Below, in pieces: positions 33,624-44,292 of a DNA stretch of 64,000 nt. Every line of letters starts with the position of its first letter. Position 1 is the stretch's first letter. This DNA comes from Bremia lactucae (lineage: Eukaryota > Oomycota > Peronosporomycetes > Peronosporales > Peronosporaceae), in the NCBI RefSeq assembly GCF_004359215.1, contig NC_090616.1, forward strand, positions 2,127,121 to 2,191,120, given 5' to 3'. A model generated the notes under the pieces. It made no database searches, was not told the DNA's origin, and worked only from the letters and a program-made list of their open reading frames with translations. The position numbers and the translations under genes were made by a program.

Positions 33624-34382
33624 ATGTCGGACTGGCGCCGTGATCTTCAGCTCGTGGGCGTCGTTTTCATAGTCACCACGGCGCTATTAGGCGTGATGTT
33701 GCACTCGCTGGTAATCTCGACGCTCACAGACACCGAGTGGCTCGCGCTTCGACTGCCTACAACGCTCGAGGCAGCTCAAGAGCTAGGCAAGACCCTTCAG
33801 AGCTTCTCCGAGCGCCAACGAGGTTCACTTTTGCTCGCACACATGGGCTGCTATCTATACCTGCAAACATTTGCGATTCCGGGCACCGTATTTTTCAATC
33901 TATTGGGCGGCGCGTTGTTTGGGATGACGCTGGGATTTCCTCTGTGCTTGGCTAACAACACACTGGGATCGGTCTTTATGTTTCTCCTTTCGCGGCGTTT
34001 TGGCTACCGCGTCGTCACGCACTTTTTTCCGCAAAAACTCGATCGCTTAAGAAGTATATTGGACGCACATCGCGACGAAATGGCGCTGAATATGATATTC
34101 CTGCGCGTATTTCCATTCACCCCCAATTGGTTTATTAACATGGCGTCGCCCCACTTGGCCATTCCGCTAGGCCAATTTACGTTAGGCCCGCTATTTGGGC
34201 TCGTTCCGTACAATTTCCTGAGCTGCAAAGCTGGGCTTATTCTGCGCGAGCTACGATCGCGTGGAGACATTATTGATAGCGCCACGACGATGCAGCTTAT
34301 AGTGGTTGCTATCGTAGGTGGCCTTGTGCTCCCAAGACTAAAGAGGCGTTTTGCCACGACCACTGGTACCAAGCATGATTAA
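33624..34382 (+). CDS. TMEM41/VMP1-type VTT-domain membrane protein
   Basis: This is an intronless gene of 252 residues. The ATG at 33624 (MSDWRRDLQL) is chosen because the frame upstream offers only a TTG. It has four to six hydrophobic segments: residues about 10-30, a re-entrant-like segment near 85-105 (FAIPGTVFFNLLGGALFG), a third after it, one near 170-190, and a C-terminal one near 225-240. The block FLRVFPFTPNWFINMASPHL with the following Pro-rich turn is the signature of the SNARE-associated/DedA (VTT) family, closest in feel to TMEM41B. Family members scramble phospholipids in the endoplasmic reticulum and act in autophagy and lipid export; that role is inferred. Its upstream region is duplicated on the far side of element D. 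Confidence 0.85.
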   Translation: MSDWRRDLQLVGVVFIVTTALLGVMLHSLVISTLTDTEWLALRLPTTLEAAQELGKTLQSFSERQRGSLLLAHMGCYLYLQTFAIPGTVFFNLLGGALFGMTLGFPLCLANNTLGSVFMFLLSRRFGYRVVTHFFPQKLDRLRSILDAHRDEMALNMIFLRVFPFTPNWFINMASPHLAIPLGQFTLGPLFGLVPYNFLSCKAGLILRELRSRGDIIDSATTMQLIVVAIVGGLVLPRLKRRFATTTGTKHD

Positions 34383-35996
34383 ATTGAGTGTTTAAATTAC
34401 GTTTGTCTTGTCCAAGTTTTTGCTGAATTGAGTAAGTTTCAGATAATTAAAAAAATCTAAAAGCTATCATTCAGCGTGTATCAAACGCACTATTTTTTTT
34501 TTTGTTCGTCGGGACCAAGCTAGACAAAATAAATGTCAGAGATACTTCTTATTCATTCGACGCCAGGCCAATTAGGTCTGCAGAGCTCTTATTGGGTTTG
34601 ACTATCACAAGGTGCGTAATTAGATCCCGAATTTTCAGTATTTAAAATGCTAGACACGGGCGGATTTTAATTTTTTTCTGACAGACTGTAATCGTGAAGG
34701 TCTTCTTTCGTTGGAATGGATATGCAAATCTTTTAGATTATTATTAGAGTATACAATTATACGAGTAGTCTGCGCTGGTGCTCCCTCGCACTGCAGCAGC
34801 AATTTTCAATTATTTTGTTTGGCGGGAGTTGTTATACCTTTTAACGATTACTTTCAAACAGAAAAAAAGTTATCGCGATTACAACTTAAGATTCTGGAAT
34901 GTGATGCTAAAAATTAATGGCTAGAACACTGCGATGTAAGAAATAGCTAATTAATTTCAAGGGAAAGCACAATATCGTTCAAGCTAATGCGAGGTTTAAA
35001 TCAAGCTGTCGACGTCCTAACTGCAATAAGCCACGAAAATGCAGGCTGTTTTCCGTATCAAAACAAAAGCAGCCGACCGGCCGTGATGGCAAAAGGTGGT
35101 TCTACCAAGAGAATTCAAGGTGCCTTCCTCTAATATTTTAAGCGCAAATAGGTTTTCATCCGACTTCTATACAAACACGTAAAAACTCGCGGTACTCAAA
35201 AGTGATTAGCAAGCAACTTAACGATTTAGAGGTATGCCAGCGTCGACGTCCTGTCATGTAAAAAGACGCATTCTTCACATTGCCGTATTAAGACGCAATT
35301 TTTTTTGCGAAGTCTTCGGGGCCGTGTAGGAGTCACTTAGCTTGCTCATCACCAAATAAAAAAATGCTCTTCGATCAATCGCTGCAAACTTTCATGTTCC
35401 TCGCGAAACAAACTTTTGCGCAATATTGGACGCATATTCCCAAAAACAGTTTATTATTTGCGACTGAACTTCATTGCAATGTGCGCTCATGAATGTGTTG
35501 GAGGTCTCCGCATTGCATAATTCAGAGGAGTGCTATTATGTAAGGCACGAAAATATTCTAGATCGTGTTTTTCTGTCACATGCAACAGGCTTTCTAGCTA
35601 CTGGTAGCGTTAAAGACTTGCATTGGCCTTGTATGCAAATTGCCTGAGGTCACTTTAGGTTTTCCGACACTATTTAAATAACTCATGTTACAGCTCTCCC
35701 GTGACCTCAAGAGCAAACGGTTGTATCAGACGATGTACTGTATGTACAGTATTATTTACGCTACTTTTTTTTTGCAGTTTCCATTTTGAGGTTGTCAAGG
35801 ATGTAAGAAACTATTTTAAATTTTAAATTTGAGCTATTATGGAGTATTAAGCGGCTAAAAAAGCATCTTCGGCTACTATTGCTTGTCAGCTTGAAAATAA
35901 AAAAAGTTTTGAAGCAATAATGGACTACGTACCTAATATCACGCTGTACAAGAAATGACTCAAAACCAATAAAAACAACACTCTTCGCCTTGCGTC
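34383..35996. other. Intergenic region of 1.6 kb, no gene seen
   Basis: AT-rich sequence with several poly-T runs. The longest open frame (34711-34917) has no motif. I see no RNA gene and no similarity to the retroelements. Confidence 0.5.
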
Positions 35997-36617
35997 ATGG
36001 CCTTCATGTCGGTAGCTCGTCAGGCACGCGCCACTTCTCGATTCCTCTATTCCCGTATGCGCGTTTGTCCTCTTGTAGCTAATGAGCAATTCTTGCAGCG
36101 AACGAAGTGGCAGCGCTTGCCCTGTGCGATGGAGTCTCCGATCCTATCGACTCGAGTAGGCTTTTTGCGAACAAAGGTGAGCGAGCGTGTGGTCCTGCCA
36201 GAAGAGAACGAAATTGAACCTACGCTAGCATTTGACGACAGTGAAATGACAATTGAAGATGCTTCGATTGAAAACTTGCTGAAAGAGCTCAATGAAGTTT
36301 TTGAAATTATTGCTGCTGTGCCACTGATGGATGAAGAGGAGTATGGGGAAGTGCGCCAACACTTTGAGAGTGGCAGTGGTCTTGATGAGATTGATGAACG
36401 TGGGTATAATATTAAAGCTGGGACGCATAAGATTTGGAAGGGTGAGCGCGACCTTACAAAGATTGTTGAGGGATTGGATACCGATTCGGCCCAGATTCTG
36501 CAGCGTATCCTGCTCCACACGCTTAATATTGAGAGAAAAGTGCGTGAGATGCTCTCGAATGGTGGAGTTGATCCCGATGACAAAGATGAGTTGCAAGAAG
36601 ACAATCAGGTCATTTGA
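35997..36617 (+). CDS. Short TCAIM-like mitochondrial paralogue lacking the J-like domain
   Basis: This is an intronless ORF of 206 residues starting at the ATG at 35997. The N-terminus is basic, hydroxylated and free of acidic residues over about 25 residues (MAFMSVARQARATSRFLYSR), as in a mitochondrial presequence. The C-terminal 110 residues match the end of the next gene (LNE.FEIIAAVPLMDEEEYG, HFESGSGLDEIDERGYNIKAG, GLDTDSAQILQRILLHTLNIE). Between the shared RTKVSER segment and this C-terminal block, about 160 residues found in the neighbour, including the HPD-containing J-like region, are missing. It is probably a tandem duplicate that lost an internal part. The C-terminal block itself is not a domain I recognise. 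Confidence 0.8.
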   Translation: MAFMSVARQARATSRFLYSRMRVCPLVANEQFLQRTKWQRLPCAMESPILSTRVGFLRTKVSERVVLPEENEIEPTLAFDDSEMTIEDASIENLLKELNEVFEIIAAVPLMDEEEYGEVRQHFESGSGLDEIDERGYNIKAGTHKIWKGERDLTKIVEGLDTDSAQILQRILLHTLNIERKVREMLSNGGVDPDDKDELQEDNQVI

Positions 36618-36979
36618 GATTGTCCGTTAAAAAAGAAGTCATCTCGACACCATCAAGGTATTGCGGAGATCTTGGTCGAGCCCGCGTGCTTTGCTTTTGC
36701 TCTTAACTTTTGATTCGACACAGGCAATCAAGACGTCTAAGTCCCGTATAAATGATGTACGTATACTTGCACCATTGATAAATTCTCCTTATCTTATGTT
36801 AGAAATAAAGAACGATTGTAAGAATACCTCGCCGTAAAATGCACAAGAAAATGGGCAACATGTAATTTCAGGCATGACCCGAATTTGTGCTCATTACGAA
36901 AAACGCATATTTTGCTCTCAAAAAAAGTGATAAATAATTTTATTCATTCTTGCCTTCAGGGCTCTGAAAAGCGGTGGTA

Positions 36980-38077
36980 ATGGGCTTCGTCGCACTAGCT
37001 CGTCAGACGCTTATCGTTTCTCGCTTCCAAATGCACGCGTCTACACGCTTAAGCACAGCAATTCCCTGGCAACAAATGCATAAGCACCGCGTGCCTTGCT
37101 CTATCGACCCTCCATTCCTATCAACCCGAACCAGCAGCATTAGTTTTGTACGAACAAAAGTCAGCGAACGCACGCTCCGTCGGAAGAAATTACGCGTCAA
37201 CAAGAGCCAAAAAGGAGTCAAGGTGCCAATTCTTAAAGAAACGTTGCGCAAGCTCTATTTGCGTACGCATCCGGATCTCTTTGGACAGTATCCAACGCAG
37301 CAGCGCGCAAATGAGGAATCGTACAAAGAGCTCTTGGGCATCCTGGACGCCATTGAGAAACACAATCAATTTCCCCCAGCCAAGACCTTAAAACTTCCAT
37401 TTTTTTTAAAAACACCTATCGAGGGTGAATTTAAAGAAGTCGAGTTGCAACTACGCACGACGGGAGGTGCATGTAATACGTTGGTAGAGGAGGCATTGGG
37501 TCAATTTTTCAGCAACTGTGGGCTCCCTGAGGTCTTTCAATGGGACAAAGGAAGCTGGGGCAAAAGTGTAGGTAAACACGCAGTAGAGAATCCAAATTTA
37601 GGCTTTGAAAAGGAAGATGAAACGCATGAGAACGACCGTCACGAGGCCAAGCGCGAAGAACGGCATTCTTCAGCTCCGGCTTATAATCCCGTGGATCGTA
37701 AAGCACCAGAAGATCATTCGATTGAAAAGGTTCTGAATGAGTTAGACGACACGTTGCAGCTTATTGCTGTCGTGCCATATCTTGACGACGACGACAAGCA
37801 ACAGCAAGCTATTAAAACTCATTTTGAACACGGATCAGGTCTCGATGACCTCGATGCTCAAGGGTATTCACTGAAAGCGGGAGTTATTCAATTGTGGCAA
37901 GGCGAACGGAATCTACAGGCACTGATTCCTGGATTAGATGGCGACTCGGCGATTCTAATGCAGCGAATTTTGCTTCATACCGTCGATATTGAAAAGCGTC
38001 TCGAGAACGTCATTGCTCAAAGCTCCTTGGACGTTACGAGATTCACTGCGGAAGCTTGTAATCAACAGAGCGAGTAA
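36980..38077 (+). CDS. TCAIM-like mitochondrial protein with DUF4460-type J-like domain
   Basis: This is an intronless gene of 365 residues; the ATG at 36980 is used (two codons further upstream are GTG and GTA). A presequence-like N-terminus (residues 1-35, Arg/Ser/Thr-rich) suggests mitochondrial import. Residues about 75-120 hold the J-domain-like segment LRKLYLRTHPDLFGQYPTQQ with the HPD tripeptide, which resembles DUF4460 of TCAIM (T-cell activation inhibitor, mitochondrial). The middle (about 200-240) is charged and low in complexity. The C-terminal 110 residues are shared with the gene at 35997. Family members are poorly characterised mitochondrial proteins; HPD suggests contact with an Hsp70, which is inference. 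Confidence 0.8.
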   Translation: MGFVALARQTLIVSRFQMHASTRLSTAIPWQQMHKHRVPCSIDPPFLSTRTSSISFVRTKVSERTLRRKKLRVNKSQKGVKVPILKETLRKLYLRTHPDLFGQYPTQQRANEESYKELLGILDAIEKHNQFPPAKTLKLPFFLKTPIEGEFKEVELQLRTTGGACNTLVEEALGQFFSNCGLPEVFQWDKGSWGKSVGKHAVENPNLGFEKEDETHENDRHEAKREERHSSAPAYNPVDRKAPEDHSIEKVLNELDDTLQLIAVVPYLDDDDKQQQAIKTHFEHGSGLDDLDAQGYSLKAGVIQLWQGERNLQALIPGLDGDSAILMQRILLHTVDIEKRLENVIAQSSLDVTRFTAEACNQQSE

Positions 38078-38464
38078 AGATTCTTGGATGACTTTATCGA
38101 TAAAAGATTATCGCGTTATGTGGGCATTTACAATGAATTAATTGTTAAGCACTGAACTTACATGCCCAAATGCACAAAAGATGACACGGCACTAGGACCT
38201 GCACCCAGGATTGGAAAGAATAGTGAATTACTTCTTTGAGTCGCTGTCCTAGACAGGAATTAGCTCTTACATAACATCGAGTGACCCGGGGCCGTCAGTT
38301 TAGCACGAAATGGAACGGGGTGTACCGTTAAAACATGAATATTATTTCTGTAAGAGAAAATAATAAAGAAGTATTTACGTTGGAATTGTTATATTCAACT
38401 TAAATTCCTAGGTACTTAATTGAAGTAATAAAAAAAAAACCTACCACTTAAGTGTGCTTCATAT
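38078..38464. other. Intergenic, no gene seen
   Basis: AT-rich sequence after the TCAIM-like gene that passes into decayed family-C LTR. No motif is recognised. Confidence 0.45.
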
Positions 38465-38843
38465 ATATGTGACCCACCCTTATGTATGTGATGCACATTG
38501 GTACATCCTAGCGTCATCCGCTATGCGAAATACCCAAAAACGATACGCTCGCAGCACATATTAGTCTATCTACAAAGACGGCATTTATGCTAGGTAATAA
38601 CAGAAATTTATATTTAATGCGATTAAATATAAATCAGTCTTAAACTTACAATATACTTGATAAGTTTGCACGAGGAGCCGGATTACCGCTCCCGTGACGA
38701 CACTTTTATCAGTGTACTTCGTGAGTTGGGTGAGGTCGCTAAGGCGCCCACCACAAACCTCACTGCACGTGAGAGAAGGCGGTAAATCGTCGAAGGTGTG
38801 TGCGTGCGTAGTACGTGGCAGCTTTAAGTAGCGCCCGTCTACA
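38465..38843 (+). repeat. 5' LTR of the family-C element (partial)
   Basis: It matches the complement of the solo LTR 25531-26060: GTATGTGATGCACAT, CACGAGGAGCCGGATTACCG, CTCCCGTGACGACA. It ends GTCTACA at 38843. Confidence 0.8.
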
Positions 38844-39935
38844 CTTGGTGGAACTTGAAATCCTTCCCACGACCCGCATCTTTGAGCGTGTACGTGAGGA
38901 TGAGCCTCAATATCGATTGGACTCATTTCCCCCCACCTCCGAACATCATCGGGAGTTGGCTGAGCAGACGGCGCAGGGACTTAGGGAACAAGCCATGGCC
39001 AGGGTCTTGGGTAGTCTCCTGAGCAACATGTTACTCAGTTGGAGCAGTTTGACGCACTCATGCTCGGACAGCGAAGGGTCGCGTCCGAGGCACAAAGCCA
39101 TGCTACGGCGGAGTCTGTCACACAGACTCAGGATGAGCTAAGGCGAGAGCAGGCTCGAAGCGAGGCTTTCAACAGGACTGTTAAGATGCTCTCCGCTCTC
39201 AGCCGAGGCTTATTCGGATGGACCCGCCCAAGTTCGATGGAACTGCAGCGCGCACGATATCCATCGGCTGTTAGCAGTAAAGCAATGCGGTGTGTCGCAG
39301 CTAATCGAAGATGACAGCCCGATGGTGCCGTACTCCATGTCGCACCCGCGCGGTAAAGCCTCAGAGTGGGCTTACTCGGCGGGTATAGCGTATTCAAGGT
39401 GTTCCCTTCATGGGCGATTATAAGACAAAGACTCGCGCCATGTGCCAGCCACCAAACAACGAGGTGTTGCATAAGGTGCGCGTTTTCGGGGCGTGGCAGG
39501 CGAAGCGATCTATGCAAGAGCATGTGCAGGAGATGCACTAGCTGTCGGGATCAATTACCGTAGGTCCGATTGGGGAGCACATAAAAGTGCCCAAGTTTAT
39601 GAACGGAATACGTCATGGCTCATCGTGACAGGCTCTTATTAGAAAGGTGCCGTCAACGATGGAATCCAAATTGCCTTAGTTGAGGAGAAATTTTACAACA
39701 GTGCCTCGGCGATAGCTTGGTATAAGCCGTCGGCCGAGAGAACAGGTGTCACTTCCATGGAGTTGGGCAATGCAGACGTTGTCTGTCACAAATGTGGCAA
39801 GCGCAGTCATATGAGCGCTGCTATGCCTGGGCCCCTGCTGGGGCGAAGACGCCCAGCAAGAGGAATCCCTTTCCGAAGAGCGATGGCAATAACCAGCGTG
39901 CGAGACGCATGAGTCCGCATCTACCACTGAGGGGT
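38844..39935 (+). pseudogene. Gag of the family-C element
   Basis: Recognisable over several frames: a coiled-coil-like Gln/Arg/Glu-rich N-terminus (about 38950-39180), the capsid-like block with AVKQCGVSQLIEDDSPMV, and a zinc-knuckle start VCHKCGKRSHMS (about 39780) whose last Cys is lost in a frameshift. Confidence 0.7.
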
Positions 39936-39942
39936 CGAAAAA

Positions 39943-40576
39943 ATGCAGGAGAAAGCTGAGGTAAATCGCTTTAGCTTCATCGATGGCCTGTTATGGCATC
40001 AGCTGTCACCTTGTGATTCCTTGGGAATCTATGTGCCTCATGACACAGACCTCAAGCTGATGACCCTTCACGAGCTCCATGATGCGCCATCTAGTGGGCA
40101 TCTGGGCCGTGAAAAGACATTCTTACGAGTGTCAGAGAAATTTTGGTGAACGCACTTATTTAGATGGGTGGCCAACTATATTCGCTCTTGCGAACAGTGT
40201 CAGCATAAAGCCTGCACCGTCCAGCAGTGCGCCACTGAAGCCGCTACCGATTCCAACCAACTGTTGGAAGTCAGTAAGTCTAGACTTCACATTAGGGTCG
40301 GACGGGGCTCGTCGTCTTCGTAAACGGTCTAAGCAAGATGGTTCATTCAGCACCATGTAAGACATCGATCAAAGGCAAGTAGGCAGCTCTCTTGTCCTGG
40401 ATCGCGTATACCGATTACACGAGATGGCCGAGTCCATAGTATTGGACCGGGATCAATGATTTACGTCTGGGTTTTGGCGACAAGTGCTTGGGCTGCTAGG
40501 TGGCGAGTTCCCCATGTCGACTGCAGACCATCCTCAGATCAATGGCCAAACAGAACGTGCCAATCAGGTCGTGGTG
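39943..40576 (+). pseudogene. Integrase fragment of the family-C element
   Basis: SFIDGLLWHQLSPCDSLGIY, the HDAPSSGHLGREKTF zinc-binding part, then CEQC, the core with SLDFTLG, and STADHPQINGQTERANQVVV with the catalytic Glu region. It ends at the family-A LTR piece. Confidence 0.8.
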
Positions 40577-40726
40577 GATAAATAGATATAATGGCCTATA
40601 CCTATTTATGGATAAGATTTCTGAACATTACTATGTAAGTAATATTCTCCAAATATTCTCTACCTTTTAGATAATATATTAATAAACTATTTATAAGTGT
40701 TAATTTTATGTAACGATACACCCCGT
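40577..40726. repeat. Family-A LTR fragment
   Basis: It matches positions 43-190 of the A1 LTR (ATAATGG.CTATACCTATTTATGGATAAGA and TGTAACGATACACCCCGT). It is cut at both ends, the right one six bases short of the LTR terminus. Confidence 0.85.
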
Positions 40727-40862
40727 CGTAGCATGCGTGCGGCCCAGAACATCTAAGGGCATCCCAGACCTGTTATTGCCTCCAACTTCCTTTGGTTTGA
40801 TTACCCAAAAGTCCATCTAAGAAGTCCACACACCTACCAAAAATGGTAAGCGGAACTATTTA
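40727..40862 (-). rRNA. 18S rRNA fragment (pseudogene, about 135 bp)
   Basis: The minus strand reads AGGAAGTTGGAGGCAATAAC, then AGGTCT, then GATGCCCTTAGATGTTCTGG and GCCGCACGC. This is the universally conserved stretch near the 3' major domain of the small-subunit rRNA. The less conserved part before it (TAAATAGTTCCGC and GGACTTCTTAGATGGACTTT) also fits 18S order. A few bases differ from the universal sequence, so it is a degenerate fragment, not a functional gene. Confidence 0.85.
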
Positions 40863-41049
40863 GCACGAGCCGGATTACCGCTCCCGTGAAGACACTTAAT
40901 CAAAGTACTTAGTGCGTTAGGTGAAGTCGCTAACGCGCCCACCGCAACTACCTCACTGCACGCAAAAGAAGCTGGTTAAACCGCCTCCTCGCTGTGCTAT
41001 GGTGTGTGTATAAGTAGAGCGTGGCCGCATTACGACGTGCCCGCTTGCA
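40863..41049 (+). repeat. Family-C LTR fragment (3' part)
   Basis: It matches the complement of 25531-25725 (CACGAGCCGGATTACCGCTC, AAGCTGGTTAAACCGC, GTGGCCGCATTACGACGTGC). It ends GCTTGCA, directly next to the segment duplicated at 25-26.6 kb. Confidence 0.8.
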
Positions 41050-41812
41050 GTTTACTGATGCCTGAATTGAGTCCTGAGCATTTATCGTTTAATTAAAATT
41101 CATCAGATAGGAAGATCAATAAAAATCTTGAGTCTGGTTCGCGAGGCGAAAATAGCCAAATCGACCACCCTTACAATGAAGCTTAAATTTTAGCCCACGC
41201 AATTTTAATTTTAGAGGTCGAGCATAATTTCGAGCGTACACTCGCTGCAGCATATATTTACAGCGGAACATCGTAGGAAGATGCAGGTATCATTTAGGCC
41301 TTCGCTGTCTACTGAAAGTCGTTTACGCTATCACTACATTTAGGTTAGCGTCAGCAGTTGGCGTATGCGTAAAATTTTAACGCTCGCTCATACCAGGCTT
41401 GCTCCTGATCTGGTAATCGACAATATCAAAGCCGGGTCTAAGAATGGGTCTGGCTTGGTCCCGCCTTTTCGAGTACAGCTAATCACACATGCGGAGGCTG
41501 CCTATTTGGCGTTACTCGAAGAGCAGCACGCGCACCGAAAGGCCTTATCAAATTACTATAGTGGCCGCTTATGCCATATACAACTTAAATAACGTTCCTA
41601 TAAAGCTCAGCAGTGTGTCCAACAAATGGTGCTGGTCGAATGTACGGTTCCGTACCGCTTGGAGGTCGAAACCTCAATACCGAACAAAATGGAGTTAACG
41701 TTAGACATATGGAATATCATCAAATGTTGACGTTGCATTTTATGCGCAATCGGAGACGCGGTTGTGCCTGTTCACGCGCGCTCGCCCAAATCGACGTGTT
41801 TTTGACTGCCTC
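41050..41812 (+). repeat. Segment duplicated (inverted) at 25317-26605
   Basis: Uninterrupted copy of the flank next to the family-B LTR. It acts as the empty-site reference for the solo LTR at 25531-26060. A 75-codon open frame at 41365 has no recognisable motif. Confidence 0.8.
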
Positions 41813-42144
41813 TGTAATGAGGCACACATTGGTTGGAGAACCGTTTTGTGGTACCTTTATTGTAATGGGGCACACATCGGTTGGAGAACCGTTGTTGTGG
41901 TACATTTACTTTATGGGTAAATACCCTTTTATTCTATTTTAAAATAATTAATTACTTAAATTCCATTTATTATGGGTAACAAATGTAGTCGCCGCCAGAT
42001 ATATATCTGGCGGCCGAAATCTATTTTGAATTAGCTACGGTAAGGTTTTGAATTTAAATTAAAATTAAAAATGCTGAGTTTTCCTTTTGATCTTGAAGTC
42101 TAAAAGTCTTCCTCTATCTTTAGCAGCGAAGAAGCTCCGCTACA
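41813..42144 (+). repeat. 5' LTR of B3 with a 48-bp tandem duplication and internal deletion
   Basis: The first 48 bp are repeated (41813-41860, 41861-41908). Compared with the other LTRs, about 180 bp from the middle is missing. The GC-rich hairpin CCGCCAGAT/ATCTGGCGG is kept near 41993-42015. Confidence 0.8.
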
Positions 42145-42200
42145 TCTGGTAGCACTAGTAGTCAATCTCTGAGTCTTTATAAGACTAAGCCTTCACTGAA

Positions 42201-43060
42201 ATGGAAGAGGTCTCAAAACTTATAGAAGCGCAGGGCATAGCGTATGACAAGCTCAAAACTTTATTTGGGCTTGAATATGTAAAGTTCAGTATATTCAGGG
42301 ACCAGAGGTTTTGCATGCAAGGGTTGAAACCTTCATGCGTACGAATCCTCCCCGATCGGCCAGGTTCAGGATCACCCTTGCGGCATCTATGCCAACTCGG
42401 TATATCTCTGTACCTCGAAGATAGAGCCATGGAGTGGGCACTCTCGTGCAGCGTCCATAGACGACGCTTTTTTTTCTCATGGGATTCGGTAATTCAGCAA
42501 ATGACCAGCATGTTTGCACCGCCTGATTAGGCTTTACGCATACGATCACGGCTCATAGCGACTCGACAGGGTAAACGAGCCCTAGAGGACCATGCCCAGG
42601 AGTTGAGAACACTCATTGCATCTATGCTTCAAGGCCCGATGCAAGAAGCAACTATCGTAAATTTTTTTGGGGTTTCTCAATGAAGGCGTTGACCGTTCGG
42701 AATTATTACGACCCCATCCAGCTACTTTCGAAGACGCAATTGCCATAGCGCTACGCGCTGAGTTCGTCTTTAAGTCTGCTCGCGTTAGCCCGCCTATTTA
42801 CCGAACAAGCTCTTCGAGCACATTGGTACCGTCTAATAGACCGGAATTCATGGATCTACGCCTCGTTGAGGAGGGAGAAAAGGCACTTCAAGCAGTGGAA
42901 CAGCATGAAATCATTTGTAGATGTTGTATGTGCGGAAGCACGAAACATTTACGTCCGGCCTGTCCCCTACAAAATACTCGTAAAGCTCAAAATAGCACCA
43001 ATTCCGACCTATACCAGAAATCTGGTACGGTGCGGAAAACGTCGATACCATGTAGGTGAA
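42201..43060 (+). pseudogene. Gag of B3
   Basis: It starts MEEVSKLIEAQGIAYDKLKT. It passes through DRSELLRPHPATFEDAIAIA to the knuckle CCMCGSTKHLRPACPL at about 42925. It has an internal deletion (about 42400) and frameshifts. Confidence 0.82.
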
Positions 43061-43139
43061 AACCGCTCTACTGGGGAAGACCTAGGCTCTGTTAAAACTC
43101 TAGGAGGTGAGAATAAATAGAATCTAGCCCCAATTAGAT

Positions 43140-43470
43140 CGGTGAGAGTACAAGCCTGGCTGCTAGTCGCTTTAGCGACTGTAAAGGGTTTTGATAAGCC
43201 GTGGTCAATTATAATTGACTCAGGAGCGTCTTGCACTTATGCTTGACGTCTTTCGCTTGAGGGAAACTAATGCGTTGGGGACTTAAAGCGCATGAAAGTG
43301 ATACAATCACTGCTCGCTTAGCGACTGGGACTCGTGTCACTGCTCCTAAAGTTTCTTGAATTTAGGCAAGAAGTTTCTGGACTTTGACAGTATGGAACGC
43401 TGCCTCGTCCTTAATCGAATTCGAGATATGATCCCATCCTTGGTATGGCCTGGATTAAACGCCATGAGTC
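43140..43470 (+). pseudogene. Aspartic protease of B3
   Basis: SIIIDSGASCTYA at about 43205-43245 keeps the DSGA active site. The following flap and C-terminal blocks (LATGTRVTAP, AWIKRHES) are frameshifted. Confidence 0.75.
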
Positions 43471-44292
43471 ACGGATCGATTGGAGGTCTAAGACCTTAGG
43501 CACCACGCGCAATGTTCCAAGCAAATTTCTGAGAAGTCATGAGCCCACCTTTGCTAGGAGACAAAAGCGCTATTGGCGCATATGACTGACTAAATTTATC
43601 AGTGTGTTAGACATTGTAATATCTGAGTTACTAAATCCAATGTTGAAAACATTTATTTTGGGCTTAACTCAGAAAAAGGAGTTGGAATGGCACGTATTCC
43701 GTCGAGTAGCAATTGTTTTAAAAACGATTCACTAAATGCTAAAAGCATTGTTGGCCTAAGACCGAGTCATCAAGGGTGTTATATCCCTGAGATACGTGGA
43801 GTGGCAAGTCTAAGTCCACCGTGGTCGGCCGAGGTGGCATCATGCTGAGTGTCAGTAGTGACATAATTGGCGGTTCGCCATGGCATTTCGGGTCAAACCC
43901 TTTTAATGCACGTGAAATGACACGTAAACGGTCGCTGGACAAGGAAGCTGAGTTACCTAATTCCTTGTCGGATGTCGAAGTAGACACCAGCTCTGGTATA
44001 GATCCCATACAGGCTGAAAATTTGAAGACGTGAATGTCCCAGCCTCTAAGAGGCGTATTGTCTCTACTCCAAGGCTGGCGAGACGCGAAGGGTCTATACC
44101 CTCGCAAAGTGATTTGAGTAAGGAATTGAATACGCTTGTAATGGTGTAACCGGTAGCATCGAGGCAGAAGTTAGCCTTGCGGCAATCCCTTCGTAACATG
44201 CTCTTCTGCAGTAGACGAAATGTCTATTGATGAGTGCGGCCGAGCCTTAAGGGCTAACGACCTATCTTAGATGGTAGTCATTCGACCTATGA

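Larger units (their letters stand above)
38465..40576 (+). mobile_element. Family-C gypsy element, internally deleted and truncated
   Basis: A partial 5' LTR (38465-38843) is followed by decayed gag (38844 to about 39930) and then directly by integrase (39943-40576). Protease, RT and RNase H are absent, so a deletion of several kb joins gag to integrase. The integrase is cut by a family-A LTR piece at about 40577. Confidence 0.8.

Noticed and set aside
34711..34917. Short plus-strand ORF in the 1.6-kb intergenic region
   Set aside because: 68 codons, no motif, ordinary AT-rich background; likely chance.
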